Shown: positions 1 to 11,528, counted from the first letter of the stretch. The stretch is DNA of 64,000 bases from Aquilaria yunnanensis (GCA_039654915.1 CM077593.1:57914501-57978500); one strand, 5' to 3'. A program made the numbers and translations. The notes: generated by a model not told the origin, from the letters alone.

Positions 1-535
1 CTGCCGAAGGGCCTCTCCTAATAGCCCTCGATTTTTGTATTGAGCTGAAGGCCTCCAATTTTGAAGGAACTTTATACCCCAAAGGGGTCTTATTCTCCGA
101 AGAGGTCTTGTGGAGACACGACAAAAAATGGTTAAGGAGCCTCTAACATAGAGACCTCGCATATGCCCCTAACCTCCAATCAGGACGGCCTATGGCCAGC
201 TGGAGATAAGTATCTCTGAAGGTACTTAACACATCCAACCGTACGAGTGTCATGATCTGAGTGGGCTGTGTCAAACGGCCTCCTCCCTACACCCTCCTAT
301 AAAAACTTGGGAATAACCTTGGTAAGCACAAGACACAGAATTCTCTCTACAGTTTGCTCTCCACTTTCTGATCATTACTCCCCAAATACTGACTTGGGCG
401 TCGGAGGCTCCTCCCTTAGAAACACATTTCGGGGAGCTCCTAACCCCTGTTCTTCTAAATGTTTCAGGCACCCTCATACTGGAAATTCCTCCTTCAGGTC
501 AGCATGTCATACGACGATGATGCCGCCGAACATCA
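1..535 (+). repeat. Tat-1 5' LTR, 3' part only
   Basis: The LTR ends in CATCA directly before the primer binding site, as in the complete Tat LTRs at 12367-13250 and 61305-62161. It carries the block CTTGGGCGTCGGAGGCTCC near 394, shared by all Tat LTRs here, a TATA box near 298 and the gag start codon at 504. Its TG start lies left of the window. Confidence 0.85.
298..305 (+). promoter_or_regulatory. TATA box of the Tat-1 LTR promoter
   Basis: TATAAAAA follows a pyrimidine-rich stretch and lies about 55 nt after the GATCTGA block that precedes the TATA box in several Tat LTRs here. Transcription would start roughly 30 nt downstream, close to a possible splice donor (GGTAAGC, 321-327). Confidence 0.6.
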
Positions 536-2063
536 TTTGGCGCCATCTGTGGGAACTCACTCCCAGGTCGCCATCATTGAGACCCGACGTTCTAAGGACA
601 AAGGACTCCCGAAGTCCCCATCCGCGCCGGAAACTCAACCGGCGACTGAACAACCCGCCGTAAAGACTTCCTTGCCTGAAGATAAACGTCCTATAACGGT
701 CATGATGAGGTTCCTACACAATTTTCAATGCTCTGTTGTGGCTGAGATGACACAACAGCTTGACCAAAGGTGGTCTCAACCACATTCGGGCCAAAAGGCC
801 TCTTCACCAGCAGTTCACCGAGAGAAAAGTCCTAAATCTACTCATCGGAGTTTAGGAAGTGGGGACTTCTGTGATGAGTCCCCAACAGAGGACGTACCTC
901 CTAACAGGGTCAAAAGTACCCAAGACTTCTCACCGACAGAGTTCATCACTAGATGAGAAGTCATAATCCCCACGCTGATGAAGTTACTCCCCAAAAAGGA
1001 GATGTCACTCTCCATTGCTGGAGGTCACCAGGCAACGAGAAGAGACCAATACTACCACCCTCATGGAGAAGATCTTAGAGAGGCTAGAAAAAGTAGAAAG
1101 GCAGATTTCCAGAAAGCTTGTCTGGTTAAGGCTGTCGTAGACCTTCACCGGAGAAGAGTCACCTTTCATCCGTGCAGTAGTAGAGGCACCCATGCCAAGT
1201 GACTTCTGAGTACCATGCTTGGAAACATATGATGGGCATAGTGACCCCCAAGCCCACCTAACGAAGTATATATGCAGCATGGTGTTACATGGTGGTGATG
1301 ATTCCACCCTTTGCAAGTGTTTTAAAGTTACTTTATCCGGGCTGGCAACCGCGTGGTATAACTCCCTCGCCCCTGGAACAATAATGGGTTTCCAGGAGTT
1401 GTCCATTGCATTCACCCAAAAGTTCATTGGAAGCAGACCAACGGCGAAGATGCCCGTCCAGATGTTTGACATAGCCCAAAAGAATGGGGAAACCATTCCG
1501 AACTATGTCAAGAGGTTCAACTGAGAAGCCCTGACCGTGAGTGACTTTCGCTCTGAAATTCGCATCTTCGCCATGATTAGAGGACTTCGGAGAGATTCAC
1601 AACTATTTTACAAGGTCTCCAAAGATCCCCAGGACACCCTCGGAGAATTCTACCGAAGGGTGAAACAACACATGATAGCCGAAGAGCTGAGGATGAGAGG
1701 GCTGAAGTCTGATCACCATCACTCCGAAGGTCAGAGTCACTAACCTCGGTACCCAACTGAGGGCGGGGGAAGACCTTGGAAACAGAAGGGGAAGAAACCA
1801 ATGTCGTTCACTCCCTTGAACACCTCAAGAATGAACATACTGATGGCCATGGAAAGGCAAGTGAACCCAATCCAACGTCCGAAGGTCATGACCTCGGACA
1901 ACAAAAAGAACATGAAGAAGTTCTGCCAGTTCCATAGGGATCATGGGCAGGACACCAACGATTGCTTCCAACTAAGAAAGTACATTGAATCTTTGATCAA
2001 GCAAGGACAACTTTGGCGTTACCTGCGTATGCCCTCACCGAAAGGAAGAAAAGAAAAAGAGAG
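504..2063 (+). pseudogene. Tat-1 gag, broken, first part
   Basis: Gag would build the virus-like particle and package the element RNA. The start codon at 504 lies inside the LTR, and the frame reads through the primer binding site as HHLAPSVG. A capsid region of the Retrotrans_gag type covers about 1219-1740 (motifs WYNSL, GSRPTAKMP, TLGEFYRR), followed at about 1918-1968 by the zinc-finger-like C-x2-H...H...C segment typical of Tat gag. Stops at 954, 1522 and 1741 and a frame change between 956 and 1219 kill it. The coding sequence is cut at 2063 by the LTR-X insertion and resumes at 4083. Confidence 0.85.
538..555 (+). other. Tat-1 primer binding site
   Basis: TGGCGCCATCTGTGGGAA starts two bases after the LTR end and begins with the TGG that pairs with a tRNA CCA tail. 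The same site, slightly varied, follows the LTR in Tat-2, Tat-5 and Tat-6. I do not assign the tRNA. In this copy the site is also read as part of the gag frame. Confidence 0.75.
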
Positions 2064-4082
2064 TGTAGCATCGTGGTTTTTAGGAGTCACCACCAATCAG
2101 TTTACCTAGGTCGATTGGATATCTGTTATGGTCTGCGAGAGATTCTAAGCTCATGAGTCGATTATGCTAAAATAACCTTATTAAAGCGCTCCGGAATTGG
2201 TACCATGGGGTTTAGTTTTATCTTTTCTTAAATCTTTATTTCTTAATCTAATCTTCGATTGACAATAATTTTAATGAATTTTATTTAATTTAATTCCAAA
2301 GCGTGAATCTTATCAGACCAACCGGATATGGAATCCTAGAGATCCTTGAAATCTCGGAACTTTACCAAATCCACCAAGAATTTGAAAGGAACATCTTGTT
2401 CTAGCCCGTAAGTCTTATCAGACCAATCGGATTCGAATGAATAGTCCGTCTCGGGATTTTATCAAACCACCAAGAACGGATATTTGAAGGGTCTACTAAA
2501 TATCTTGTAATTTGCCTTAATTTAATCTCTTTCTAATCTCTAAGAATTTAAATTACCTATCACAACAAATAATTATTTATATGTTTTCAAATTTTAAGAT
2601 GCATTATATAAATCAAAATAAAAATAAGATGAAACTATTCTAAGAAAACTTAAGAGGAAATAAAAGAGAAACAAAGAAAAAGAAATAAATAAATAAAAAT
2701 AAATAAATATCCTAAGTTGCATCATTATGTGAATTTAATGGTTAACTCTAATGCATGGCTAAACAAACAAACAAACAAAGAAAGAAAAGGAAAAAAAAAA
2801 GAAATAAACTTGCTGTTAGTGACTAATCTGCAATGACGAGGAAAGTTAGTGGCTTATATGAACGAAATAGAAAGTTAGAGGACTAAGTTAAGGTTATAGG
2901 CAAAAGGAGTTGTCTGGGTTGAAACCGGGTCGCGATTCGGAGTTTGAAACGGGTCACAAAGCGGGTTTGGATCGGATCTTGCTTCGAATCTCCATTAGCC
3001 TGAGGTGAGAGAGGGCGGCGGCCTGGGCCTTTGCTCAGCGACGATGAGGCGACTCCCTGAAGCACGGTTGGTGGCGTGAAGCGGCTGCGGATGGTGGCGA
3101 ATTGAAGAATGAATCACGGTGGGGGAGAAGTCACCATTCGGCTCTGCCAGTCCTCCTTCGATTTGCGTCGCCGGGGATGGGTGAAGTTGGGACAGCTGCG
3201 CGGTGTGAGAGCGAACACCTGGACACCGTTGCGGCATGGCTGTCGGTGACTGGTGCGGCGTCAGGTAGCAGAGAGAAACACCAGGGGTAACGGCGGTGAG
3301 GGAGGAAGCTTAGGATTCTAGGGGAGCTGTGTGAAAAATCAAGGGCTTGAAGCTGTAGTTTTACATTTTTTCGATGGAAGCTTAGGGTTCTCGAATTTTC
3401 TCCTTCCCTTCTGCCCAAATGTGACTTATATTTATACTAGAGGAGGTTTAATACATGATTAACAAGGTTTTGAGAGTTTAAACGTGATCCAAATCAGATT
3501 TGAGAAGATTAGGATATAATATGGTGAAATACCAGTTCAAGTCCAACAAAACTCTCCAGCTGCCTATTCTGCGCTAAATTCTGTGCGAATTCCAATTTCA
3601 CCCATAACTTCTTGGAATTGTCAGATTAGCCCAAAAATTTGCAAAAACCCCAGATTTTTCCTGAAATTTCATAAAATCGCCAGATTTAGCTCAAACTCTC
3701 TAAACTTGACAGATTTGCCCTAAACTTTTGAATTTTGCTCAAAACTTTCAAAAAATCCCCAGTTTCATCCCAAACTTTTTCTTTTTACCCACATTGACCC
3801 TACAGGACTTTTAGGACTCCAAATTAGTACCTAAACTAAACTAACTCCTATTTCTACCCTAGATGACCACTTAAAATTCCTAAAAATTTGTAGACCAAAA
3901 TAACAATATAACCTAAATGTGACTAGACTAACTAATTATGCAAAACCCTAAAAATAAAAAAAATGGCCCAAATTCCTAACAAATGACCAAATAGTCCCTA
4001 AAAATGAAAATTCTCCCTCAACTAATTTTCCTAACCTAAAACTTAAGCAAAAGTAAGTGCCCGGACAAAATGGGTGTCAACA
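2064..4082 (+). mobile_element. LTR-X: 2.0-kb solo LTR inserted in Tat-1 gag
   Basis: The 2019-bp block starts TGTAGCATCG and ends GGTGTCAACA. It is flanked by GAGAG at 2059-2063 and again at 4083-4087, the 5-bp target duplication of an LTR element. There is no internal region, PBS or coding domain, so it is a solo LTR. It is AT-rich except for a GC-rich island at about 2890-3330. A TATA-like stretch lies near 3427, which suggests plus orientation. Purine runs and (AAAC)n/(AAAT)n simple repeats occur at 2640-2800. I see no gene in it. The family is not recognised; it differs from the copia, Tat and Chr LTRs here. Confidence 0.85.
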
Positions 4083-5052
4083 GAGAGCAAAGGAGAAAAC
4101 GAGGACTATGATTCCGACAAACGTCAGAATCAAAGTCCCAGAAAGCATCCACTACCTCCCGCGGGAGTAATCCAAACAATCACCACTGGAATACCCTCAG
4201 TTGAAAGGAAAAGGAAATTCTGGGAAATCTCGATGATGGAGTTTTGAAACCCAGCGAAAAGCTTCTTCAAAAAGATGGGTCCACCGTGAAGTTCCCTCAT
4301 GATGACCCCCACCTAATTATGGCAAGGATAGGGAGTTGGGACGTGAAAAGAGCGCTCATCGGTGACGGTTCCAATGCCAATGTTCTATTCTACCACCTAA
4401 TGCCGAACTTGGGCATCTCAAACTGCGACCTCAAACCTGTCACCTCCCCTACCTTCGGGCAGGTCTATCCGAACTCCCTATCCTCGGGTGGATCAACCTA
4501 CATCCAATGTTAGAACGAACTTTGGCTCAGAGTGAGAAAGAGCTCTTTGGTTCCACGATGACAAGGTTCATCATCATAGATGTCCCTTCTTCATATAATG
4601 CCATCCTCGGAAGGCAGACACAAGGGAATCTCCACATTCGCCTAGATGTGAAGTACTTGACAATCACCTTCAGCACGAAGGAAGGCAATTCGGAGATATT
4701 CATTGGCCAAGCCGAAGTGAGGAAGGTCTTCATGAAAGCAAAACAAAGCCCAATGAAGATCCATGCACAGACTTCGGGAGAAAAGACCGTGTTCGGAGAA
4801 GAGGCAAGGGGGGAAGGAACAGGAGACCTTGAAAAAATAGAAACAGAAGATATAGAACTTGTCCTAGGTCGAAGTACCCAAGTGGGGAAACAACTTGCCA
4901 AAGGTGACAAGGAAAAGCTTGTATTTTTTCTATTAATGAACAAAGATCTGTTTGCCTACTCCCCGAAGGACATGCCTGGGGTAGACCCTCGCATAATCCA
5001 ACATAGCCTTAAAGTGCAGTCAGAGGTGAAGCCTATTCAACAAAAAAAGTGA
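4083..5052 (+). pseudogene. Tat-1 gag end and protease, broken
   Basis: This resumes the Tat-1 frame after LTR-X. It encodes the acidic and basic tail of Gag (about 4083-4240) and an aspartic protease domain that would cut the polyprotein. The active-site segment, DDGSNTD in Tat-5 and Tat-6, reads GDGSNAN here (about 4360-4380), so the likely catalytic Asp is lost. A frame break and stop lie near 4511, and a TGA at 5050 separates it from RT. The stretch 4507-5049 contains the linker with SSYNAILGR and the FAYSPKDMPGVDP motif that leads into RT in Tat elements. Confidence 0.8.
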
Positions 5053-6330
5053 AGCATCTCGACGCATAAGAACAACTTCATCAAAACCGAAGCCCAACGT
5101 TTAATGGAAGCAGGCGTAATAAGAGAGGTCAAGTACCCCGAATGGCTTAGCAATGTTGTCATTGCTATGAAAGAAGGGAGTGATAAACTTTGAATGTGCA
5201 TCGACTTTCGAAATGTAAATGATGCCTGTCCTAAGGATTCGTATCCTTTGCCACCAATAGATCAATTAGTCGACTCCACCATTGAGTACGGTCTGCTCAG
5301 CTTCCTTGACGCCTTTAGTGGATACCACCAAATTCTGATGGATCCCAAAGATGAGGAGAAAACCGCCTTCATCACTGATGTCGGGACTTACTGCTATGTT
5401 AGAATGCCCTTTGGTCTGAAGAATGAAGGGGCCACGTACCAAAGGCTGATGAACAGGGTGTTCGACACCCAAATCGGGAGGAATATGGAAGTATATGTCG
5501 ATGATATGATAGTTAACAGCAAACTTCCTACTAGTCATATCTTAGACTTAAAGGAAACATTCCACCGACTTCAGGAATTCAGAATCCATCTCAACCAAGA
5601 GAAGTGCGTGTTCGCGGTGAATGCTGGCAAGTTCCTTGGATTCATGGTATCGGAGAGAGGAATCGACACCAACCTAGAAAAAGTTAAGGCCCTGCTAGGA
5701 TTTCAAACTCCCATAATAATCAAGGACGTGCAAAGACTAACTCAGAGAATTACTTCTGTCAGTAGATTCATCTCCAGATATGGGATCGGTGCTGACCATT
5801 CTTCAAAGTGCTCACCAAAGTAGCAAAAAATGAAGGTACATTCAGTTCGGAGAAACATCCTTGGACCCAAGACTGCCAAAAGGCCTGGGATGAGCTCAAA
5901 AGCTACCTAACCCGTCTGCCGACACTTTGGCAGCTGAAGGAAAGAGAACCTTTCATCTTTACCTCACCGTTAGCAAAAAAATGGTGATTTCAGTGCTTGT
6001 AAAGGAAGAGGGAGGAAGGCAGTGGCCGATATACTATGTGAGTAAGTTCCTACATGGTACCGAAGTTAGGTACCCTCTTCTACAAAAGGCCATTTATGCC
6101 TTAGTATTGGCAAGTAGAAGGTTGTGACCTTACTTCCAAGGACACCTTATTACTATCCGAAGTAACCTACCTCTTCGGGACGTCATGAGGAGGGTAGATC
6201 ACTCGGGAAGATTATCATAGTTGTGTATTGAGCTCAGTGAGTACGACATCACTTACGAGCCAAGAAGGGAAATAAAGGCCCAAGCACTGGTAGACTTCAT
6301 TGCTGAATTGCCAAAAGCAGAGGATACCCC
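5053..6330 (+). pseudogene. Tat-1 reverse transcriptase and first RNase H, broken
   Basis: The RT copies element RNA into DNA. Visible motifs are FRNVNDACPKDSYPLP, SFLDAFSGYHQI with the first catalytic Asp, MPFGLKNEGATYQRLMN and YVDDMIVNS with the paired catalytic Asps, so the active site looks complete. A TGA lies just before the fingers region at 5191, and the frame is lost after 5821. The connection and first RNase H region (about 5927-6330) carries IYYVSKFLHG, YPLLQKAIYALV and DYDITYEP-like motifs, with stops at about 6125 and 6218. Order and spacing match the Tat-5 copy on the other strand. Confidence 0.85.
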
Positions 6331-6735
6331 TGGGACCTCGAGAAGGATGAACCTGAGTGGACACTATTTGTTGATGGAGCCTCTGGTTCTGAACATCAAG
6401 GAGCTGGAGTAATCCTCCGCGGTCCCAAAGGTATGGAAGCCATGACGGCCATCAAATTCAGATTCAACGTCACCAACAACATCCCCAAATATTAAGCCCT
6501 CATAGCAGGCTTACACTTGGCAAAAAGACTTGGTGTGAGAAATTTGAAGGCCCACAACGATTCCCAGCTAGTAGTCCGATAGATGGCGGAGGACTATGGC
6601 ACAAACGACCCAACCTTGGCAAAGTACCATGACCTCGTCAAAAAGCTCATCCAAGAGTTCAACACGGTACCTATAGAAAATGTACCCCATCGAGATAATG
6701 TGGAAGCAGACACGTTGGCCAAATCAAAGAAGTCC
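6331..6735 (+). pseudogene. Tat-1 second (archaeal-type) RNase H, broken
   Basis: A second RNase H domain follows the first, as known for Tat elements. Visible parts are LFVDGASGSEHQGAG with the first acidic residue (about 6360-6405), the NNIPKY*ALIAG segment, where the usual Glu of NNIAEYKAL is lost and a stop follows, HNDSQLVV with a later acidic residue, and RRDNVEADTLAK-like residues near 6690-6720. Stops lie near 6493 and 6580 and a frame change occurs around 6410, so the protein cannot be made as one chain. Confidence 0.75.
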
Positions 6736-8031
6736 ACCGAAATGCTATATCAGCCGAGCATAGCGATATTGTGCATAACAACCTCGGGCAGAGAATGGAA
6801 AGATCCCATCAAAAAATACCTCACAACTTCGAAACTTCCCGAAGATTCTCTTGACGCCACGGGAGTGCGAAAATGCTTAGGAAGATACTTCCTGAAAGGG
6901 GAAGAATTGTACCGAGAAGGGTACGCAAGTCCGTTACAGAGGTGTGTCAGCAAAGAGGACGTCGAAGCTGTCTTGAAAGAAGTCTATGAGGGGCCATGCA
7001 GTTCTCACGTAGGAATTGACGCTTTGGCCACAGTACTACTTCGGCAAGGATATTTCTGGCCCACCTTGAGGAAGGATGCAAGGTAGTTCGTGCAGAAATG
7101 CGACAAATGTCGAAGACACGCACCTATCTAGAGACTACCCTCGGGAATGATAACTTCATCAAACTACCCTTGCCCCTTCACCGTATTGTGTATTGACGTT
7201 ATTAGACCTCTCCCAATAGCTCCAGGAATACTGAAGTTCTACGTAGTCGCAGTAGATTATTTCACCAAGTGGATCGAGGCAGGGCCTTTAGCAGCAATCT
7301 CAGTGAAGGACATACAGAGGTTTGTTTGGAAGAACATCATATGCAGATTCAGCATACCGAGGGTGATAGTAACTGATAATGGTCCCCAGTTTACAGATAA
7401 GGGTTTCCAGGAATTCATAGTTAACCTCGGGACAAATTTGCACTTCGCTTTGGTGGCCCACCCCCAGAGCAATGGACAGGTTGAAGTGTCCAACAGAACA
7501 ATAAAGGATGGCTTGAAGAAAAAGCTGAAAGAAGCAAAGGAAAGATGGCCAGAAGAGCTTCCAAGTGTCTTATGGAGCTATTGAACAACCCCTAGAGGAG
7601 CCACGGGTGAGATACCATTCTCACTCGTCTTCGGCGCAGAGGCCATTATCCCTGTCGAGGTCGTACAGCCATCAGTCAGGATTCAAGTGTTCGATGAAGA
7701 AAGGAACAACCTCGGTTTAAGAACCAAGTTGGATCTCATTAACGAGCACAGGGAGATGGCCAAGCTCAGAAGAAATGCTTTCAAGCAGAGTGTAGCTGTC
7801 GCTACCAACCAGCACATCAAGCAAAAAAGAATCAAGAAAGGGGACCTCATTCTCCGAAAAGCTGAATTTGAAGCCCGAAGACCATCTCACAGAGTACTTT
7901 GGGCGAACTGGGATGGACCTTATTTGGTCCTCGATGAAGTTCGGCCAGGAGTTTACAAACTTGGCAACACCGAAGGTGGAGAATTGAAAAATACATAGCA
8001 TTCAGATTTCTTGAAAAAATTCTATACTTAG
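6736..8031 (+). pseudogene. Tat-1 integrase, broken
   Basis: The integrase would insert the cDNA. An HHCC zinc-binding region is visible at about 6990-7115 (SHVGIDAL, then CDKC). The catalytic core keeps all three acidic residues in context: VDYFTKW (about 7252), VTDNGPQF (about 7370) and NGQVEVSNR (about 7470). The C-terminal region has GDLILRKAEFE and NWDGPYLVLDEV. Stops at about 7084, 7129, 7582 and 7996 break it; the family's usual end, KKFYT followed by TAG, is at 8029. The core itself is the best preserved integrase among the Tat copies here. Confidence 0.85.
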
Positions 8032-8879
8032 AAATTTTTTCTAAGGAAAGATTGTACAATTCTCACCAAGGGTGACTGGCCGAACACGGTGTAAAAATTG
8101 AATAAAGTTTTACTGAAAATGCCTATGTGCAAGATTATAAATTTTTACTGAAGGCGTAATAACCAAACATGTTGCCTACAAAGGAGAAAATGAAACATGT
8201 TCGCTGCCGAGGGGGAAAATCGAACATGGTCACTGTCAAAGAAGTATTCATGAAAATAGACAGTTTTTGCCAAACAATATCGACCGAACATGGTTGAAAA
8301 AGACACTTAGCCACTTCACGAAAAGTGAAGATTAGTCGAAGATGTGCAACCAAACACGGTCACCCCTGAAGGATGACAACCAAAGATGGTCATTTTATAA
8401 AGGTATCTTAGTAAATTTGCACACTTAGAAAAATTTTCAAGAAGAAAGTTGAGCAAAAACATCAAAGGCATAACTAAACATGTTTATATCTGAAGGTGAA
8501 TACTCTCTTCAACCGAACATGATTTCTGAAGGAGAGCTGCTTCCTGAAGTGCATAATTGAAGAACTTAAAAAAATTTTCAATGATGAAATGGTCCGAACG
8601 AGGGTATGTCCAAAAGGGTTACCTTTTCCGAAAAATGTTAACCGAATGTTGTTGGTGAAAAAAAAAACTTAACTAATTGTAGATGTGTTAAGTTTCACAT
8701 AAGATGGTCTTTTCCCAAAGGATGATGACCCAACATGGTCGCGACACTCTTCGGCGGTGAAAATAGTTCAGTAAGGAACTTAGTCAAAATTTTGAAGAAA
8801 GTTTCATTAAAATTTCATTACAAATTACCAAGGGAGGAAATTACAAGGAAAAGAAGCAAAAGGAAGCCTATTTGGGGTC
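8032..8879 (+). repeat. Tat-1 spacer between pol and antisense gene, with short dispersed repeats
   Basis: No coding potential. A short motif close to CCGAACATGGTC recurs, with variants, near 8085, 8165, 8200, 8222, 8283, 8350, 8470 and 8515, mostly followed by GAAGG or AAGG. Such repeat-rich stretches before the 3' LTR are typical of Tat elements. The corresponding spacers of Tat-4 (34505-34958) and Tat-5 (43865-44288) are shorter. Confidence 0.6.
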
Positions 8880-10097
8880 CTAGACACCTTTGGGCTCCTC
8901 GGCATCTTTAGCTACCTCACCTTCGGCATCATCTTCTTTTGTAGCAACTGTTGGGCCCGAAGGTGGATTAGCTGGGAGATTGAGGAACTCTATACTCGAC
9001 CACTCCTAAGAGGATCCATTAGGGATGTCCAGGGCCACCATAAAGGAAAGGTCAAGGTCAGGAAATCTGGACAGAACTTGGTGACGGGCCAGGAAAAAAC
9101 CATCTTGATAAGAGGACTTAGCTAGCTGGCCAGACTTATTCTTCTCCACATGCAATTCCTCCAATTCGTTATTAAGGATCGTGACCTCCTTCTCCAACTT
9201 CTTCCTTTTCTTCTTCTCCTTCCACAGCTTGTCGACCTCGGCTTGGAGTTCGGAATTGAGAGCAAATGCCTTTGTAAGATCAACAACGACATCGTTTCTC
9301 TCATTTTTGAAAGCCTCATTCACTGAGGTCAAAGATATCACCTTCGAACCGAGGTCTGACATCTTCAGAGAAGTCCTGAATGAGCTCCCCTTAACTATTC
9401 AAAACTTCTTCCTGAAGGTTGGCCAGCTCTTCCTTGGCGATTTTATTAAGCTAGCCATACTTGACGATAGAGCTGGCAAGGAGCTCCTTGGCCTTTTCCA
9501 AGGACTCCTCAGACCAACCTCGAACCGAAGACAGTTTGGCTGCCCAAGCTCTGAAGTATCCACTATATGCCAAGAGCTGCAAAAGGAAAGGTAGAATGGG
9601 GACCGAAAATGGGCAAAAAACTTAGGAAATTTTGCTAAGTACCAAAAGGGCCTTTACAAAATCATGTCGAAGTTCCATTAACATGTTATCCCTTAGCCAT
9701 TCATCTATAAGGTCTAAAATACCAAATATCCCCAAACTCATAGAAGAATGGCTAAAGGACAAACCTGGGGGAAGCTCAATGTCATCTCCTTTAGAGTCAC
9801 TGACCTCGAGGACCTCAGCAGGAAATTGCTTGCCTTTCTTCTTTTGGCGCTCCTTAAGGTCCTCGGCCGAAAGTCCCCCAACCGGGGTCCCCAGGATCTC
9901 TGCCACAGTATGGAGACTTAAGGGACTTGAGCAGATGGCCGGCTCGGGAGGGGGGTCAGCGCGAACAGAGGCTTGATCCTGCACCTCCACATTGCCTTCG
10001 GGAGGAGGAGGAAGGGAGTCATCCTCGACTTTCTTTAACTTCGGGGCCAAAGATGATCCCCCAAGCGCTTTCTTCCTCTTCGGCCCTGCCTTCTTTC
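8880..10097 (-). pseudogene. Tat-1 antisense gene, 3' half (exon 4 and most of exon 2)
   Basis: This gene runs against gag-pol. Exon 4 (9576-8880) starts after a TTTTGCAG acceptor and encodes a coiled-coil-rich protein ending in SYQDGFFLARHQV and FPDLDLSFM, the tail shared with Tat-2, Tat-4 and Tat-5. Exon 2 ends at a CAG|GTTTGT donor (9765) and runs to the copia insertion at 10097, continuing at 27950-28026. It is Pro- and acid-rich with Lys-rich patches. Exon 3 is missing: only 188 bp of joined intron sequence lies between exon 2 and exon 4. Stops and frameshifts in exon 4 (for example near 9460) also kill it. Function unknown. Confidence 0.75.
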
Positions 10098-11515
10098 TGT
10101 TAGTGTTGTGCCCAAAAGTTAATCATGAGATGATTGTATTTTTTGCACATTGAGTCATGATATTTTATTAAGGCATTAACCCATCAATTAGGTTTCTTGT
10201 TTTGTTTCTGCGTAACGTAATAAACATAATTGTAACCCTAGCATAATGATATTCTCAAATGTCCCTGGTCTAGTATTATTGTGGAGCAGGTTGCAATAAT
10301 ACATAACGACTAGCATATGTGGAGACTAATATGAGATATGTTGTCTACATATGGGTACAAGTTGGAGAACATGTGTACTGGACCTACCCACCATGAGAAC
10401 ACTACATGGATTGTTATATGAGTGTCATAAGTGATTGTCATAGTGATCATGGTATATGTAGTCCTTCGACCTAAGATCATCAAGGTTCCTTACATGTGAG
10501 TCACATACTTTGATACATTCCATTGTTCCTCGTAACTGAGTGAACTTGAAGGAGGTCATTGGGTATGCCACATATCATGCAGAGGGATTTGTATGATCAA
10601 GATGGCATTTGCCCCTCCTATGTAACGAGAGTGATATCTTCCGGCCCCTTGATAGAGTGAGACTTAGAAAAATGAATGGCCATGCTCGGATGAGTTGATA
10701 TACGATATCAATGTCATTAGTTTAAGTTGGTCTACTCGGTAATCAAGAAACCAAAGATTGGGCTATACGAGAGTGACACATTCCATGTATCGTGCTTAGT
10801 CTTGATATCTTGGGCAAAGGGACAATAGCATGCATCGGTTATGATCACAAAGGTTTAGTCGAATCATCGACAATCTTGTCACTTGGGTAGCGATGATGTG
10901 TTGCTAGACACCGCTAATTGCTTATGATCATAAATGTGATTTATGATCATTGCCAACATGGTAAGAACCTATTGGGTCACACACATAGAGCTATTTGGAT
11001 CATTAGAGTGCGTGGACTAATAATTTGAGTTTTGGTTTCATAATAATTTTGTATTAATAATAGGCCCAATAGTTGAGCCATTATTATGCGCAAAATTAAA
11101 GCCTAATTGGATTAGGGCTTTGAAACCCATTAGGCCTGGAAGTTGAGTCTCATTATAAATACAACTTTTAGTGAGAAATTTCGGAGGTCTCCTTGCCCTA
11201 GCCTCCCAAAAGGACAGCTGCACTCTTCTCTTGCAATTCCTTGGAGGACGCAAGCTAGCATTGCGAGCGCAAGAGAAATGCATCTATCGGGACGCTGTGG
11301 AAGCATGGTGATCCCGAGAGGCTCGTGTGGATACCATAGAGTGCTTGAACACATCAATTGTTCAGGTTTTGTGATTCGACTCTCCAATTGAGTAAGAGAT
11401 CTCAACAAAAAATTAGGTATGAAAATTTTTGAACTCCCGGATTACCCCGTTTCACTTGGATCCTAGAGGGTTTCGATTAAATTTTGCTGCGCTGTTTGGC
11501 TCCCGAAACCCAACA
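10098..11515 (+). repeat. Copia composite, first LTR (5')
   Basis: 1418 bp, starting TGTTAGTGTT and ending CCCAACA, directly before the primer binding site. It contains a perfect inverted repeat with 12-bp arms at 10924-10950. A TATA-like ATAAATAC lies near 11154. It has the same length as the solo LTR at 52513-53930. Confidence 0.92.
10924..10950 (+). repeat. Perfect inverted repeat inside the copia LTR
   Basis: ATGATCATAAAT, a 3-nt loop GTG, then ATTTATGATCAT. It is kept perfectly at 25117-25143, 27359-27385 and 53340-53366, although the surrounding LTRs have diverged. It could be a protein-binding site or an RNA hairpin. Confidence 0.75.
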
Positions 11516-11516
11516 A

Positions 11517-11528
11517 TGGTATCAGAGC
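11517..11528 (+). other. Copia primer binding site (initiator Met tRNA)
   Basis: TGGTATCAGAGC starts two bases after the LTR end. This is the standard plant copia site, complementary to the 3' end of initiator methionine tRNA. Confidence 0.95.

Noticed and set aside
2763..2800. AAAC/AAAG simple repeat as a feature of its own
   Set aside because: Short, ordinary microsatellite-like stretch inside the solo LTR.
4083..8031. An integrated plant pararetrovirus instead of a retrotransposon?
   Set aside because: LTRs, PBS and integrase are present and there is no movement protein; the order fits Ty3/gypsy Tat.
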